Source: an uncultured Lachnospiraceae bacterium (lineage in GTDB: Bacteria > Bacillota > Clostridia > Lachnospirales > Lachnospiraceae). Taken from it: a DNA stretch of 64,000 nt. Both the position numbers and the translations under genes were made by a program. The first letter of the stretch is position 1. Every line of letters begins with the position of its first letter. Below the pieces are notes generated by a model that did no database searches, was not told the DNA's origin, and saw only the letters and a program-made list of their open reading frames with translations. The stretch spans positions 1 to 64,000 of the forward strand of contig CAJUTU010000013.1 in NCBI GenBank assembly GCA_910589385.1, in the 5' to 3' direction. Below, piece by piece: positions 62,519-64,000 of this stretch.

Positions 62519-62919
62519 TCCTGATCATGGTCCTTTTCTTTGCACTGCTCTAAGATTTCTTCTAATTCCCGAAACTGTTCTTCCGTCAGTTTTGCACTCT
62601 GGAGTAATGCTGCCATCGCGTTTTTTTGGCTTCCTTCGAAATAGCTGTCCACAAATTTCCTGCTTTTTTCTTTCTGGCATTCCTCCTTTGATTTCACGAC
62701 TGAATAGTGGTAAACCCGCGCATCATGCTCGTCTATGGTATATCTCAAAACACCTTTCTGCCATAAACGGTTCAGCAGGACGCGCACCATTCTGGGTGAC
62801 ATATCTGACCTCTCCCGCATTTTCCTGATCACTTCTTTAGCAGTCAAGGATGTATCACTTGCCCAAAACACTTCCATGATCATCCATTCACTCTGGCTCG
62901 GAGTCGTTTCTCTTTCCAC
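62515..62919 (-). CDS. BlaI/MecI-type transcriptional repressor
   Basis: 134 residues from a GTG at 62919 with AGGAGG 7-8 nt upstream. Winged helix: SQSEWMIMEVFWASDTSLTAKEVIRKMRERSDMSPRMVRVLLNRLWQKGVLRY, then the dimerisation helix region. It probably represses this operon. The upstream AT-rich stretch 62936-62955 (TATACTATTATATA) could hold the operator. Apart from that and the terminator below, 62920-63160 holds nothing I can identify. Confidence 0.92.
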   Translation of the reverse strand: MERETTPSQSEWMIMEVFWASDTSLTAKEVIRKMRERSDMSPRMVRVLLNRLWQKGVLRYTIDEHDARVYHYSVVKSKEECQKEKSRKFVDSYFEGSQKNAMAALLQSAKLTEEQFRELEEILEQCKEKDHDQE

Positions 62920-63098
62920 ATAATCTGCCTCCTTTTCTATATACTATTATATATATCGGACGGATTTTATTTTTTGTTAATGTTTGTTCCTATTTTGTAT
63001 ACTATTTTGTTGTTCTCCGGACATATGATGCATTTTGCACCGTTTTCAGCCTGTGGGCAATCATGATTCTTCTCGTTACACATGAGTCTATCCATTAA

Positions 63099-63134
63099 AA
63101 AAGATGCCTCTCACAATCTCTGAAAGCATCTTTT
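63099..63134 (-). terminator. hairpin terminator downstream of the Abi_2 remnant
   Basis: AAAAGATGC and GCATCTTTT arms with an 18-nt loop; the minus strand continues TTAATGG. It lies 27 nt past the Abi_2 fragment stop, as expected for its original terminator. Confidence 0.6.
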
Positions 63135-63160
63135 CCACAAATATATCCTGCTCTATTTTA

Positions 63161-63370
63161 TTATCGCTTATAGTATTTCTTTTTTGTATATTTTTTTATC
63201 CGTCCAATTCGTTCCCAGTTTTCTGGTAATCCCATTTTCTCAAGAATCCCTTTATGCGCCGGATGCGTCCGAAAACACTGCTTTAAATCATGAAACAGCA
63301 CTTTAAACTCGTCCTCCGGCAGCAAAAGTTTTAAACTAATAAGCAAGGCAAATAAATCATTTTTTCCATC
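63161..63370 (-). pseudogene. C-terminal remnant of an Abi_2-family (AbiD/AbiF-like) abortive-infection protein
   Basis: About 69 codons in frame: DGKNDLFALLISLKLLLPEDEFKVLFHDLKQCFRTHP and ILEKMGLPENWERIGRIKK. These match the end of Abi_2 proteins (KNDLFAVLIALKxLLP..., MGFPENW). The frame is closed by TGA upstream and no N-terminal part is seen; a transposase fragment lies immediately upstream. The full-length protein would be about 300 residues and act against phages. The fragment is surely inactive. Confidence 0.65.
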
Positions 63371-63374
63371 TCAT

Positions 63375-63632
63375 TCACTTTGATTGGTCCAAAATCCCGA
63401 CAGACTGACGTCTGTCCCCGACCTTTTTGACAACTGGCCAAGCATCAACACATTCAGAAGTATCATAACGGCACATACCCATATTTTTCCATATAATGCC
63501 AAATGTAAGGCTGTAGATGATGGCGCTCAATCTCGCTCCACTCACGGTATCGTGGAAAAGGAAGTTCTTTCTCACGGTCGCGTAGGATTTTGCGCATCGT
63601 TCCGCCCGGTTTGTACCTGCTGTCTCCAACAC
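63375..63632 (-). pseudogene. remnant of an IS66-family transposase
   Basis: The frame reads NRAERCAKSYATVRKNFLFHDTVSGARLSAIIYSL, which resembles the IS66 transposase C-terminal segment NRAERAIKPFVIGRKN(F/W)LFADTxxGAxxSAxIYSL. After that the match is lost and the rest of the protein is missing. No terminal inverted repeats were found. Its junction with the Abi_2 remnant suggests insertion followed by deletion. Confidence 0.6.
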
Positions 63633-64000
63633 GTTTCCCTTATTCTCTTTTATATATTTCCATCCGCTTCTCTTTCAATTCCTGACAAAGTAATCCTTAA
63701 ACGGAATACTGCACTCATCCTGGCCGGAACAAAGTACAGGCTTTTCAGCACATTTCTCCGGATCAGCGCATCCTCCTGCGCTTCATGATCACACTACGGA
63801 TAAAAGCATTTGCATTAACTCTTGTATACCTTTCTCGGCCTCATTTTCCGGCAGAAGGCAAGACGCAGGATTCCCATACAGTTTCCATCCACTGAATACT
63901 TATAATTCTACACCGAACTTATCTCATATCTACAAAATTGGAAGAGACATTTGGTTAATAGAACAAAAAGGTGTGTCAATGCCCTTCTTCGGGCTTATCT
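63633..64000. other. apparently non-coding right edge
   Basis: 368 nt without a recognisable gene in any frame; short frames only. A small hairpin GCCC-TTCTTC-GGGC (63979-63992) lies at the edge and could be a terminator of a gene outside the window. Probably continuing decay of the mobile-element region. Confidence 0.5.

Noticed and set aside
1..64000. CRISPR array, prophage or integrase-bounded island
   Set aside because: No spaced short repeats, phage structural genes or integrase were found; the only tandem repeats are the 36-bp coding array and the 63-bp element.

Overview
The window looks like chromosome from a spore-forming, gut-type Clostridia, most likely Lachnospiraceae. The reasons are an alpha/beta-type small acid-soluble spore protein gene, AddAB instead of RecBCD, a PadR/DUF1700/DUF4097/PspC envelope module, strong AGGAGG ribosome binding sites and moderate GC. 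Almost every gene is on the minus strand; deoC is the only convincing plus-strand gene. I saw no rRNA, tRNA or CRISPR array.

Region 1 (1-13.9 kb) is a surface-glycan or glycoprotein modification cluster. It has CDP-glycerol-transferase-like enzymes, a HAD-domain protein, a radical SAM enzyme, a methyltransferase, an acyl carrier protein with an adenylating enzyme, an acetyltransferase gene split by an in-frame TAG, and a beta-helix acyltransferase. Several of these carry the same small Rossmann-type module. Next to it (14.4-15.8 kb) is a TnpB-family protein in which all three RuvC catalytic acids appear to be replaced, so it looks like a nuclease-dead, RNA-guided DNA-binding protein. Palindromes lie upstream of it and a structured non-coding stretch lies downstream.

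Region 2 (16-40.2 kb) is mostly housekeeping: deoC; a cell-wall operon ftsE-ftsX-M23 hydrolase-S41 protease; a PucR/CdaR-type regulator; a WecG-like protein; the spore protein; the envelope-stress module; addB-addA; O-acetylhomoserine sulfhydrylase with a LysR regulator; a beta-helix lipoprotein; and a very long FtsA-like ATPase.

Region 3 (40.3-57.4 kb) is a catabolic island of 17 genes under at least two consensus promoters with TGTATA-type operator candidates and a GntR/FCD regulator. It has a sugar-type ABC importer, an SDR, an alcohol dehydrogenase, two AA_synth proteins, an enamidase-like amidohydrolase, an isochorismatase-family hydrolase, three RraA-family proteins, a hydroxyacid dehydrogenase, a beta-hydroxyacid dehydrogenase, a serine-dehydratase-like protein and a LarA-like protein. 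The trio enamidase, hydroxymethylglutarate-dehydrogenase-like and serine-dehydratase-like resembles the middle of the clostridial nicotinate fermentation, but the first and last steps are missing. The substrate is therefore probably a different cyclic amide or branched acid.

Region 4 (57.6-59.25 kb) is a complete-looking retron: a non-coding RNA bounded by a perfect 20-bp inverted repeat with a branching G next to it, a reverse transcriptase with NAxxH, YCDD and VTG motifs, a 76-residue downstream gene and a terminator. Region 5 (59.3-64 kb) holds a Gfo/Idh oxidoreductase, a DUF6033-like protein, a BlaI/BlaR1 pair, and decayed remnants of an Abi_2 protein and an IS66 transposase.
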